Shown here: positions 20,291 to 28,780 of the stretch, piece after piece
Layout of the letters: every line of letters starts with the position of its first letter
How positions within the stretch are numbered: the first letter of the stretch is position 1
Origin: Pelagibacteraceae bacterium
GTDB taxonomy: Bacteria; Pseudomonadota; Alphaproteobacteria; Pelagibacterales; Pelagibacteraceae
DNA: 36,913 nt
Direction: 5' to 3'
Assembly: GCA_008638015.1 (NCBI GenBank)
Contig: VTPD01000009.1
Coordinates: forward strand, 1 to 36,913
Position numbers and translations under genes: made by a program
Notes under the pieces: generated by a model
Seen by the model: only the letters and a program-made list of their open reading frames with translations
Told to the model about the DNA's origin: nothing
Databases searched by the model: none

Positions 20291-20646
20291 TAAGCGTTTA
20301 TATTTTGCTTAGGAAGTACGTTTTCCCACATTTTTTCTAAATTATATAAAGATCTTTTTTCAGGATGAAAAATATGCACAACCACTTCAATGGCATCGAT
20401 TAATTTCCAATCATCACTTTCTTTTCCTTCTATTGTGCAATGTTTTAATCCTGATTGTTTTAATTGTTGTAATAAAATTTCTGATACTGCTTGAATATGT
20501 CTTGATGAGGTTCCGCTCGCCACAACCATATAGTCAGCTATAGAGCTTTTATCTTTCAGGTCAATGGTGGTAATATTGGTTGCTTTGTTATCGTCTAAAA
20601 TTTTTTTTATTTGTATTAATAGTTCTGTATTTTGATTATTATCCAT
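20290..20646 (-). CDS. rsfS: Ribosomal silencing factor
   Basis: RsfS binds ribosomal protein uL14 and blocks subunit joining when nutrients are short. The 118-residue protein has the family core DYMVVASGTSSRHIQAVSE, the GKESDDWKLIDAIEVVVHIFHPEKRSLYNLEKMW stretch and a short N-terminal helix. It lies between nadD and rlmH, the order found in many bacteria. The gap from nadD is 13 bases; its stop shares one base with the rlmH start. Confidence 0.95.
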   Translation of the reverse strand: MDNNQNTELLIQIKKILDDNKATNITTIDLKDKSSIADYMVVASGTSSRHIQAVSEILLQQLKQSGLKHCTIEGKESDDWKLIDAIEVVVHIFHPEKRSLYNLEKMWENVLPKQNINA

Positions 20647-20659
20647 TATCTATTTTAAT

Positions 20660-21238
20660 CTATAAACTATTTCTTATCATTGAAGAAGATAGATTAATTC
20701 CTTTAATATTTAAATAAATCCACTTATTCTCAGTATAATTATTTTCTTTTAGTTGTGTTAAATTTATTTTTAATTTTTTGTGTTGTTTGGCTAATTTAGA
20801 TTGTAAAGCTTTTATTTTATAACCTGGCCGATGCATTACTATAATTATACACTTTTTTAAAATTGTTTTATAATTTTTCCATTTATGAAAATGAACTAAG
20901 TTATCTGCTCCAATGATAAAAAATAAGACTGAATTTTTTTCTATTTCTTTTATGAAATTTATTTCATTAATACTGTAATTCAATTTTTGAGATTTATTTT
21001 TTTTTAAAACTAAAATTTTTTTATTTTTTTTTATAATTTTTTTTGCAAGTAGCATCCTTTGATTGATGGTTAGTTTTGGCTTTAACTGTTTTAAAGGATT
21101 TTGATTTGCAATACTCCAGTATAGGTTATGAAGCTTTAAAATATTTATTGCCGCACGAGATATATGTAAGTGTCCTTTGTGAGGAGGATCAAATGTTCCG
21201 CCCAACAATCCAATTTTATGCTTGTTTATAATTTTCAA
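20660..21238 (-). CDS. nadD: Nicotinate-nucleotide adenylyltransferase
   Basis: NadD joins nicotinate mononucleotide and ATP to make deamido-NAD in NAD synthesis. The nucleotidyltransferase signature GGTFDPPHKGH is at 13-23 and the second motif (SSSMIR) at about 184-189. The length of 192 is normal. The middle is very lysine- and asparagine-rich, in keeping with the A/T bias. The start overlaps the proA stop by four bases (ATGA), so the two are coupled. An alternative start would cut into the GGTFDPPH motif, so the start is secure. Confidence 0.94.
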   Translation of the reverse strand: MKIINKHKIGLLGGTFDPPHKGHLHISRAAINILKLHNLYWSIANQNPLKQLKPKLTINQRMLLAKKIIKKNKKILVLKKNKSQKLNYSINEINFIKEIEKNSVLFFIIGADNLVHFHKWKNYKTILKKCIIIVMHRPGYKIKALQSKLAKQHKKLKINLTQLKENNYTENKWIYLNIKGINLSSSMIRNSL

Positions 21239-22494
21239 GGTCTAATTGCACCTTTGCTTTTCACAATATACTTATATGTTGTGAGCTGTTCTAGTCCCAC
21301 CGGTCCTCTAGGATGCATTTTATTGGTAGAAATTCCTACTTCTGCACCAAGTCCAAATTCATAACCATCAGCAAATTGTGTGGATGTATTGTGCATTACA
21401 ATAGCGCTAGTTACCTGATTTAAAAACTGTTTAGCGGACTGTTGATTGTTAGTTACAATAGACTCAGTATGGTTTGTTCCATATTTTTTTATATGTGCAA
21501 TTGCCTCATCAATATTATTTACTATTTTTACCGAGATAATTGAATCTAGATATTCTGTTTTCCAATCATTCTCCTTAGCAGCTGTGGCTAATTTAAAATA
21601 TTTTTTTACTATCTTATCTCCAATAATTTTACATTTATTTTTATGTAATAAATTTAGTATTGGCAAAAGATGTGTTTTAACTATTTTTTTATGAATCAAC
21701 AATGTTTCTGTAGCTCCACAAATGCTAGTTCTACGCATTTTTGCGTTTAAAGTTATTTTTTTTGCCATCTCTAAATTTGCATCTTGATCGATGTATAAAT
21801 GACAAAGACCTTCAAGGTGACCAATAACAGGAACTGTCGAAAATTTTAATACCTTTGCTACTAAATTTTTTCCACCCCTTGGCACAATAACATCAATATA
21901 CGATTTCATATTGGACAATAAATAATCCACGTAAGTTCTGTCAGTTTTATTAATAAGTTGAATACAATTTGGGTTTATTTTATTTTTTTTTAAAACCTCT
22001 CTAAATAAATTTGACAAAATAGTATTAGAGTAAAAAGCTTCAGAGCCACCTCTTAAAATAGCTGTATTACCTGATTTAAAGCATAAGATTGAAATATCTG
22101 CAGTTACATTTGGTCTTGCCTCATAAATGACTCCAATAACACCAATTGGCATAGTTATTTTTTGGATATGAAGTCCATTTTTTCTTTTGGAGGTACTTAT
22201 TATTTTGCCACAAGGATCTTTAAGTTTAATAACTTCTTTTATAGATTTGATTATAGAGTTAATTCTAGATTCATCTAAAATAGATCTTTCTATTAAGTTT
22301 GATTTAATCTTCTTTTTTTTAGCATTCTTAATATCAATTTTATTTTGGTTAATAATTTTATTTTTATTACTATTTATAATTTTAATATAATCATACAAAA
22401 CTTTATTTTTTATTTTTTCATCAAGATTAAATATTGACTTTGAAGCCTCTAGTGATTTTTTACCTAATTGATCTAAATATAAATTGCGTTTCAT
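21235..22494 (-). CDS. proA: Glutamate-5-semialdehyde dehydrogenase
   Basis: ProA reduces glutamyl-5-phosphate to glutamate semialdehyde with NADPH, the second step of proline synthesis. The 419-residue aldehyde-dehydrogenase-like protein has PIGVIGVIYEARPNVTAD at about 116-133 and the catalytic C259 in RRTSICGATETLL. The C-terminal LGAEVGISTNKMHPRGPVGLEQLTTYKY segment is a family hallmark. The start overlaps the proB stop by four bases, and nadD overlaps its end. Confidence 0.96.
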   Translation of the reverse strand: MKRNLYLDQLGKKSLEASKSIFNLDEKIKNKVLYDYIKIINSNKNKIINQNKIDIKNAKKKKIKSNLIERSILDESRINSIIKSIKEVIKLKDPCGKIISTSKRKNGLHIQKITMPIGVIGVIYEARPNVTADISILCFKSGNTAILRGGSEAFYSNTILSNLFREVLKKNKINPNCIQLINKTDRTYVDYLLSNMKSYIDVIVPRGGKNLVAKVLKFSTVPVIGHLEGLCHLYIDQDANLEMAKKITLNAKMRRTSICGATETLLIHKKIVKTHLLPILNLLHKNKCKIIGDKIVKKYFKLATAAKENDWKTEYLDSIISVKIVNNIDEAIAHIKKYGTNHTESIVTNNQQSAKQFLNQVTSAIVMHNTSTQFADGYEFGLGAEVGISTNKMHPRGPVGLEQLTTYKYIVKSKGAIRP

Positions 22495-23605
22495 ATATTT
22501 TTTTCTTTTACTAAATTGTCAATATGAATTACCTCACCGCGTGAAGAATATCCTAAAATAACATTAATCTGCTGGCTTTTTAAACCTTTAATTTTTTGAA
22601 TATCTTCACTTGAATACGAAGTAACGCCAACACCTAATTTTTTTTTATCAAGATTTAAAATGGTTACAGTATCACCTCTTTGAAAAGACCCTGAAACGTT
22701 AACAATTCCAACTGGTAATAAACTTTTTCCGTTAAGCAGTGCATTTGCAGCTCCAGCATCTACTTCTAAAGATCCTTTAGTTTTGATTGTTCCCAAAATC
22801 CACTTTTGTTTTGCGTTAAATGAATTAATTTGAGGTACAAACCAAGTATATTTTTTTTTCTTAATAATATTTTTGATTGGGTGATTAACTTTTCCTGAAG
22901 CAATAATCATATTACATCCAGAATTAACACAAATTTTAGCTGCTTCAATTTTAGTAATCATGCCACCTGATCCATAGTCACTAGTACTTTTGGTTGCTAT
23001 TTTTTCTATAGAAGAATCAATGGTAGTTACTTTTTGAATTAATTCTGCATTTTTATTTTTATTTGGATTACTTGTGTAAAGTCCTTCAATATCCGATAAC
23101 ATAATTAAAGTGTCAGCATTGGAAATTTGAGCTACTCTTGCAGCTAATCTGTCATTATCGCCATATCTAATTTCACTTGTAGCAGTCGTGTCATTTTCAT
23201 TAACGATTGGTACAATGTTCATTTTTAAAAGATTAAAAATAGTATCTTTGGCATTTAAAGAACGTCTTCTATTTTCCGTATCATCTAAGGTTAATAAAAT
23301 TTGACCTATTTTAATTTTTTTTTTTAAAAATGATTTTTTAAAAAGGTTCATTAATTCAATCTGACCAACGGCAGCCACTGCCTGAAACTCATTCAATTTT
23401 AATTTTTTTTTATTTTTTTTTAAAAACTTACATCCCAAAGCGATAGCACCTGAAGTAACAATTATAATTTGTATTTTTTTTTTAATTAAATAAAAAACAT
23501 CTTCAATTAATTTATCTACCCAGTTAGTTTTTAAGTTTCCTGACTCATTAATTAATATTGAAGATCCAATTTTAATTACGATTTTTTTTGAATTAAGAAT
23601 TTCCA

Positions 23606-23606
<1 letters not shown>
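22491..23606 (-). CDS. proB: Glutamate 5-kinase
   Basis: ProB phosphorylates glutamate in the first, feedback-inhibited step of proline synthesis. The amino-acid kinase domain (about 1-255) starts VIKIGSSILI and includes VTSGAIALGC, VNENDTTATSEIRYGDNDRLAA and LSDIEGLYTSNP. A C-terminal PUA domain (about 280-360) contains GSLEVDAGAANALLNGKSLLPVGI. The 371 residues match the two-domain form. Start and stop overlap obgE by one base and proA by four. Control by proline binding is known for the family, and no separate regulatory site is seen here. Confidence 0.96.
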
Positions 23607-24615
<1,009 letters not shown>

Positions 24616-24622
24616 ATTTAAT

Positions 24623-24877
24623 TTAGTGAGGGATAACTGAAATATATTTTTTTCCAAACTTTTTAGTCTGAAATTTTACTCGTCCGCTTACTTTAGCGTA
24701 TATTGTATGATCTTTTCCCATGCCAACATTTAGACCTGGGTACATTTTTGTTCCTCTTTGTCTAAGAATGATGTTACCTGGAATTACGACTTGCTCGCCG
24801 TACTTTTTAACTCCAAGTCTTCGACCAGCACTATCTCTTCCGTTTCTAGTTGATCCGCCTGCTTTTTTCGTTGCCAT
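24623..24877 (-). CDS. rpmA: 50S ribosomal protein L27 (bL27)
   Basis: L27 reaches into the peptidyl-transferase centre with its N-terminal tail. The 84-residue protein begins [21 protein letters not shown], the highly conserved tail, with no N-terminal prepeptide as found in Firmicutes. The [21 protein letters not shown] core is typical. It follows rplU with an 18-base gap. Confidence 0.98.
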   Translation of the reverse strand: MATKKAGGSTRNGRDSAGRRLGVKKYGEQVVIPGNIILRQRGTKMYPGLNVGMGKDHTIYAKVSGRVKFQTKKFGKKYISVIPH

Positions 24878-24895
24878 AGTAAAATCTTATATCAG

Positions 24896-25309
24896 TTATT
24901 TTGTGGTTTTTTCAACCGTTTTATTTTCTTTATCTTCTTTAGTTTTAACAGTTTCTTTTTTTTCTAAACTTGCCTCAGATAATAATTTTCCATTTTTTCC
25001 AAAAATTTTCATGATTTGAACTACAGAAATTTGTTGTCTGTGCCCTTTTTTTCTTCGAGAATTTTGTCTTCTTCTTTTTTTAAATACGATTACAGTTCTA
25101 TTTTTAGTTTGATTTAGGATTTTTCCTTGGACTTTTGCTCCTTCAACTATTGGTTCTCCGATATCAATTTCATTATCTTTGTTAGTTAACAAAACCTGAT
25201 CAAACTCTACTACTTCGCCCTCGTTAGTTGATAGTTTTTCTAACCTAAGCTTGTCATTAGCTGAAACTTTATATTGTTTACCACCTGTATTGATTACTGC
25301 GAATGTCAT
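24896..25309 (-). CDS. rplU: 50S ribosomal protein L21 (bL21) with a charged C-terminal tail
   Basis: L21 is an early-assembling 23S rRNA-binding protein. The first 100 or so residues are the usual domain (FAVINTGGKQYKVSANDKL at the start, then KKRRRQNSRRKKGHRQQ). Residues about 110-137 are a Lys/Glu/Thr-rich extension (KKETVKTKEDKENKTVEK). Extended L21 tails are common in alphaproteobacteria; the role is unknown. It has a clear AAGGA ribosome-binding site six bases before the ATG and a strong promoter. It leads the ten-gene operon down to rppH. Confidence 0.97.
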   Translation of the reverse strand: MTFAVINTGGKQYKVSANDKLRLEKLSTNEGEVVEFDQVLLTNKDNEIDIGEPIVEGAKVQGKILNQTKNRTVIVFKKRRRQNSRRKKGHRQQISVVQIMKIFGKNGKLLSEASLEKKETVKTKEDKENKTVEKTTK

Positions 25310-25332
25310 TATTTATCCTTTAAAGTAGGGGC

Positions 25333-25360
25333 AATATATCCAGCAAGGTTATCATGTCAA
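25333..25360 (-). promoter_or_regulatory. Strong promoter for the rplU operon
   Basis: On the minus strand TTGACA (25360-25355) and TATATT (25338-25333) are separated by 16 bases. Transcription would start near 25326, followed by AAGGA (25320-25316) and the ATG at 25309. This is one of the clearest full promoters in the window and the only obvious one for the genes down to rppH. Confidence 0.65.
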
Positions 25361-25379
25361 GTTGATAGATCTTAAAAAA

Positions 25380-26141
25380 CTAAAAATTATCCTTGAGTTT
25401 CCTCAATTTTATGAAGACTTCTATGTCAGAGCTATTTTCTAGACTTAGATTTTTTCTTATTTCCCTATTATCACAACGTAAAAAAATATTGGTATCTATT
25501 TCATTTTTAATAGTTGTTGGAATAGTAGGTAGATTTTTTGATCTAAGTGTTTTTATTTCATTAACTCTTTTTTCAAGCGTCTTATTACTTGGATCATATG
25601 CTATACAAAATTTTGCATTTGAGGCAGTATATTCATGGCCGCAATAAATTATTGTTTCTGCCGGTAGCTTTTTAACTTTCATTACTGAGTGAAACATTTC
25701 TTCATAACTTCCTTCAAATACTCTTCCACAACCTAAAGAGAAAAGAGTGTCACCAACAAAGGCAATTTTACTTTTAGTAAAATGAAAAAAAATATGGCCC
25801 ATTGTGTGCCCGGGAACATGATGAATTTTAATTTCTTCATTTCCAAACATCCACGTCTCTTGGTCTTTTAATGTTATATCAATACCAGGTATTCTAGATT
25901 TGTCTTTTTCAAAACCTACAATTTTACATTTATATTTTTCTTTTAATTGCAAATTACCATCTACGTGATCAGCATGATGATGTGTATTTAAAATATAATC
26001 AACTGTTAGCTTATTTTTTGTAATAAAATTATCTAATGCACCAAACTCAGCTGGGTCGACAATGCATGTTTTTTTACTATCAGGATCAATAACAAAATAG
26101 CTATAGTTGTCAGATAAACATGGAATTAAATTTACATTCAT
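25380..26141 (-). CDS. gloB: Hydroxyacylglutathione hydrolase (glyoxalase II)
   Basis: GloB hydrolyses S-lactoylglutathione to lactate and glutathione, the second step of methylglyoxal detoxification. The metallo-beta-lactamase motif THHHADH is at 53-59 (metal ligands H54, H56, D58, H59), with further ligands in VPGHTMGH and FVGDTLFSLGCGR. YCGHEYT and a C-terminal glutathione-site segment (NEIDTNIFLRCDN) fit glyoxalase II rather than a generic hydrolase. The length of 253 is normal. It is transcribed divergently from a methyltransferase gene, a pairing common in alphaproteobacteria. Confidence 0.94.
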   Translation of the reverse strand: MNVNLIPCLSDNYSYFVIDPDSKKTCIVDPAEFGALDNFITKNKLTVDYILNTHHHADHVDGNLQLKEKYKCKIVGFEKDKSRIPGIDITLKDQETWMFGNEEIKIHHVPGHTMGHIFFHFTKSKIAFVGDTLFSLGCGRVFEGSYEEMFHSVMKVKKLPAETIIYCGHEYTASNAKFCIAYDPSNKTLEKRVNEIKTLRSKNLPTIPTTIKNEIDTNIFLRCDNREIRKNLSLENSSDIEVFIKLRKLKDNF

Positions 26142-26160
26142 TTTTTTTTTGTATTATAAT
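26131..26160 (+). promoter_or_regulatory. Promoter for the methyltransferase gene, probably giving a leaderless mRNA
   Basis: TTTACA (26131-26136) and a perfect TATAAT (26155-26160) are spaced by 18 bases. Transcription would begin at about 26167, one base before the ATG at 26168. The -35 element lies inside the gloB start region on the other strand. Confidence 0.5.
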
Positions 26161-26167
26161 AATTAGC

Positions 26168-26878
26168 ATGTATCAAGATTTTAATAATTTAAGCGATTTT
26201 TACAAAACGAATATTGGTCGAAGTCTAAAAAACTTGATATCAGAAAAAATTAAAAAATATGTTTTTTTGTATGATCATGAGCATGTAGGATTTTTTGGTT
26301 TTTCAGAACCGTACTCAGATTTACTTAAAAATAAAAAAATAAAAGTTTTTAATTTTTATCCAGCTAAGTTAGGAATATCAAAAAATAATCCTAAGGAAAA
26401 TTCTTTAAATATCTTACATGACGAAGAGCAATTACCTGCTGAAGATTTATTTTTTAATCATTTGGTTGGTGTTCATTATATTGAAAATACTAGTAATTTA
26501 AAAAAAACTTTAAGGGAGTTATGGAGAGTTTTGGCGCCTGAGGGAAAAATTTATCTTATTATTCCAAATAAAAAATCTTCATGGTCTATGTCTGCGACTA
26601 GTCCATTTTCATCAGGATTTGGATTTTCAAAAAAACAAATTTCTGATTTACTAGAAGAAAACTTTTATGATATTCAATTTATTGATAGGTTAGTATACTT
26701 CCCGCCATGGAAGCTAAAAATTTTATCCAATCATTATTTATTATTTGAAAAATTAGGATCTTATTTTTGGCGTTTTTTTAATGGAGTTTATTTATGTGTT
26801 GCCAAAAAAAGAATTTATTCAACTACTTCCTTAAAACCTTCAGGCATATTACGAAAGACTAAAGTTATTAGTAGATAA
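26168..26878 (+). CDS. SAM-dependent methyltransferase-like protein next to gloB
   Basis: This is a 236-residue class I methyltransferase-like protein (Methyltransf_11 type). The core LRELWRVLAPEGKIYLIIPNKKSSW is the family's motif after strand 4 and is followed by a GFSKKQISDLLEENFYDI region. The glycine-rich motif I is degenerate (VGFFGFSEPYSDLL), which is usual in the alphaproteobacterial group that neighbours gloB. The start at 26168 was chosen because it begins right after a TATAAT box; the longer start at 26120 would extend back into gloB and add an unlikely hydrophobic tail. The C-terminus is basic. The substrate is unknown. Confidence 0.8.
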   Translation: MYQDFNNLSDFYKTNIGRSLKNLISEKIKKYVFLYDHEHVGFFGFSEPYSDLLKNKKIKVFNFYPAKLGISKNNPKENSLNILHDEEQLPAEDLFFNHLVGVHYIENTSNLKKTLRELWRVLAPEGKIYLIIPNKKSSWSMSATSPFSSGFGFSKKQISDLLEENFYDIQFIDRLVYFPPWKLKILSNHYLLFEKLGSYFWRFFNGVYLCVAKKRIYSTTSLKPSGILRKTKVISR

Positions 26879-26881
26879 ATT

Positions 26882-27478
26882 TTATTTTTGAATTAAAAAT
26901 ATTCCTAATTCAGAAACTAAATTTTTAATTTCCAAATTACTTTTTTGAATATCACTTATTTTTTCTGAAGATACTGATATAGATTTTACAATCTTAATAT
27001 TATCCAACGCACAAAGATTATAAAAATCTTTAATAGTACACATATGAAGATTGGGCGTATTATACCATGTATAGGGTAGGGTTTTCGTGACTGGCATTTG
27101 ACCTCCAATGAGAAGGCTTAATCGAACTTTCCAATAACCAAAATTAGGAATGGTGACTATGGCATTTTTAGCAATTCTTAATAACTCATTAATTACTTTT
27201 CTTGGATCATAAAATTGTTGAAGTGATTGATTTAAAATTGCAAAGTCAAAAGATGTATCTGGATAGTTTATGAGATCTTTTTCTGCATCTCCTTCAATAA
27301 CAGCTAGACCTTTGGCCACACTTTCTTGTACTTTTATTTGGTCGATTTCAATTCCCCGACCATCAACTCTTTTGTTTTTCTTTAGGTGCAATAATAATGA
27401 TCCATCTCCACAACCAACATCAAGAACTCTTGAATTAATATCTATTAAACCAGCAAGAACATCATCTTCAATTTTCAT
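26882..27478 (-). CDS. metW: Methionine biosynthesis protein MetW
   Basis: MetW is a methyltransferase-like protein paired with MetX in many proteobacteria and needed with it for efficient homoserine acylation in some species. The 198-residue protein has motif I VLDVGCGDGSLL at 18-29, GIEIDQIKVQESVAKG, and the family-typical NFGYWKVRLSLLIGGQMPVTKTLPYTWYNTPN. It overlaps the end of metX by 11 bases and ends three bases from the convergent methyltransferase gene. It shares the SAM-II-controlled message of metX. Confidence 0.93.
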   Translation of the reverse strand: MKIEDDVLAGLIDINSRVLDVGCGDGSLLLHLKKNKRVDGRGIEIDQIKVQESVAKGLAVIEGDAEKDLINYPDTSFDFAILNQSLQQFYDPRKVINELLRIAKNAIVTIPNFGYWKVRLSLLIGGQMPVTKTLPYTWYNTPNLHMCTIKDFYNLCALDNIKIVKSISVSSEKISDIQKSNLEIKNLVSELGIFLIQK

Positions 27479-28601
27479 TTTTAAATTCCTCGTAGGTTGA
27501 GTCTATAAATCCCTTTAATGTATTAAAAAACGCAGGTTCATTTACTAAAAATGAGTCATGTCCATTATTGGTAACAATTTCAACAAAACTTACTTCTGCG
27601 CCAATCGCATTTAACGCAATAACTATTTTTTTACTTTCTGATGTTGGATAAAGCCAATCCGTCGAAAAAGATATAATACAAAATTTAATTTTTGATCCTT
27701 CAAAAGCTTTAGCTAAATTACCATTATTTTGTTTATATAAATCAAAATAATCCATAGCTCTTGTAATATAAAGGTATGAGTTAGCATCAAATCTATCAAC
27801 AAAAGAATAGCCTTGATATTTTAAATAGCTCTCAACTTCAAAATCTGCATCAAAAGAAAATTTTAAATCACCTTTTTCCTGTAATTTTCTTCCAAACTTA
27901 TTTTGTAGACCTTGTTCTGACAAATAACTTATGTGTCCAGCCATTCTTGCAATAGCCAAACCTTTTCTGGGAACTTTTCCTGATGATATATAATTTCCAC
28001 TATCCCACTCAGGGTCAGCCATAATTGCCTGTCTAGCCAATTCATTAAATGCTATATTTTGAGCAGAATGACTTGCAGCACATGCAATAGGGATTGCAGA
28101 ATAAGTTCTTTCTGGAAATAACGTACAAAATTGCAAAGCTTGCATTCCACCCATAGATCCACCTAGCACTGCTAGTGTTTTTTTTATTCCTAATAGATCC
28201 AAAAGATGAACTTGAGCAGTAACCATATCCTTTATAGTTACTACAGGAAAATTTAATCCATAGGGTTTATTGGTAGATGGGTCAATTTCTTTAGGACCCG
28301 TTGTACCCATACATCCGCCTAGAACATTAGCGCAAATAACAAAATATTTATTGGTATCAATGGCTTTATTTTTTCCTACAGTAAAAGTCCACCATCCTTC
28401 TTTTGAGGTTACTGTATTAGTTTCGCAAACAAATTGATCACCAGAAAGTGCATGAAAAACTAAAATAGCATTTGTTTTTGTCTCATTTAATTTGCCATAA
28501 GTTTCATAGGCAAGATCAAAACCTTTTAATACAGTTCCACAATCTAATTGAAGGTCTTTATCTATTCTGACTTTTTTTATATTTTCAAAATTTAAATTCA
28601 T
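27468..28601 (-). CDS. metX: Homoserine O-acyltransferase (MetX type)
   Basis: MetX acylates homoserine (acetyl-CoA or succinyl-CoA) to start methionine synthesis. It is an alpha/beta hydrolase fold of 377 residues with nucleophile S149 in GGSMGGMQAL, D315 in STDWLYP and H348 in NNGHDSFL; the oxyanion region is FHALSGD. Acetyl versus succinyl specificity cannot be told by eye, since MetX proteins of both kinds exist. A SAM-II riboswitch precedes it, so expression should fall when SAM is plentiful. No alternative in-frame start exists between the ATG at 28601 and the TAA at 28640-28638. Confidence 0.95.
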   Translation of the reverse strand: MNLNFENIKKVRIDKDLQLDCGTVLKGFDLAYETYGKLNETKTNAILVFHALSGDQFVCETNTVTSKEGWWTFTVGKNKAIDTNKYFVICANVLGGCMGTTGPKEIDPSTNKPYGLNFPVVTIKDMVTAQVHLLDLLGIKKTLAVLGGSMGGMQALQFCTLFPERTYSAIPIACAASHSAQNIAFNELARQAIMADPEWDSGNYISSGKVPRKGLAIARMAGHISYLSEQGLQNKFGRKLQEKGDLKFSFDADFEVESYLKYQGYSFVDRFDANSYLYITRAMDYFDLYKQNNGNLAKAFEGSKIKFCIISFSTDWLYPTSESKKIVIALNAIGAEVSFVEIVTNNGHDSFLVNEPAFFNTLKGFIDSTYEEFKNEN

Positions 28602-28609
28602 TTTTTTAA

Positions 28610-28630
28610 AACTATACTTATCGTATAGTT
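28610..28630 (-). promoter_or_regulatory. Hairpin between the metX ribosome-binding site and its start codon
   Basis: On the minus strand AACTATAC (28630-28623) pairs perfectly with GTATAGTT (28617-28610) around the loop GATAA. A31-T09 (28631/28609) extends it to nine pairs. Only three Ts follow, then six As and the ATG, so it is a poor intrinsic terminator. It may instead act as a structured spacer. Confidence 0.6.
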
Positions 28631-28680
28631 TCCCTTTTTAGCAGTTTGATCGCTCGCAATACGGTTAAATCAGCGCTCGC
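28631..28680 (-). promoter_or_regulatory. SAM-II riboswitch controlling metX-metW
   Basis: The minus strand carries the conserved core GCTGATTTAACCGTATTGC (28674-28656) followed by GAGCG, an eight-base linker and GCTAAAAAGGG (28642-28632), in the order and spacing of the SAM-II (metA) family. The P1 stem is CGCT (28675-28672) with AGCG (28654-28651), extended by two pairs beyond one G-A mismatch (GAG with ATC). The 3' pseudoknot strand AAAAAGGG also serves as the ribosome-binding site in this family. SAM binding is expected to hide it and shut off translation. It lies directly upstream of metX on the same strand. Confidence 0.95.
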
Positions 28681-28682
28681 TA

Positions 28683-28711
28683 GTTGTACTAAATGCTAAT
28701 TTTATTGTCAA
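28683..28711 (-). promoter_or_regulatory. Promoter for the SAM-II riboswitch and metX-metW
   Basis: On the minus strand TTGACA (28711-28706) and TACAAC (28688-28683) are separated by 17 bases. The predicted start near 28676 falls at the first bases of the riboswitch P1 stem, so the message would begin almost exactly with the aptamer. Confidence 0.6.
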
Positions 28712-28726
28712 ACTCTGCCTGATTTT

Positions 28727-28755
28727 TTGATAAAGAATAATAACTATTGTATTAA
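28727..28755 (+). promoter_or_regulatory. Promoter for hisC-tyrC
   Basis: TTGATA (28727-28732) and TATTAA (28750-28755) are separated by 17 bases. The start near 28762 would give a leader of about 19 bases before the hisC ATG at 28781. The site lies back to back with the metX promoter. Confidence 0.45.
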
Positions 28756-28780
28756 AGCGGATATTTTAAAACATAATTAA

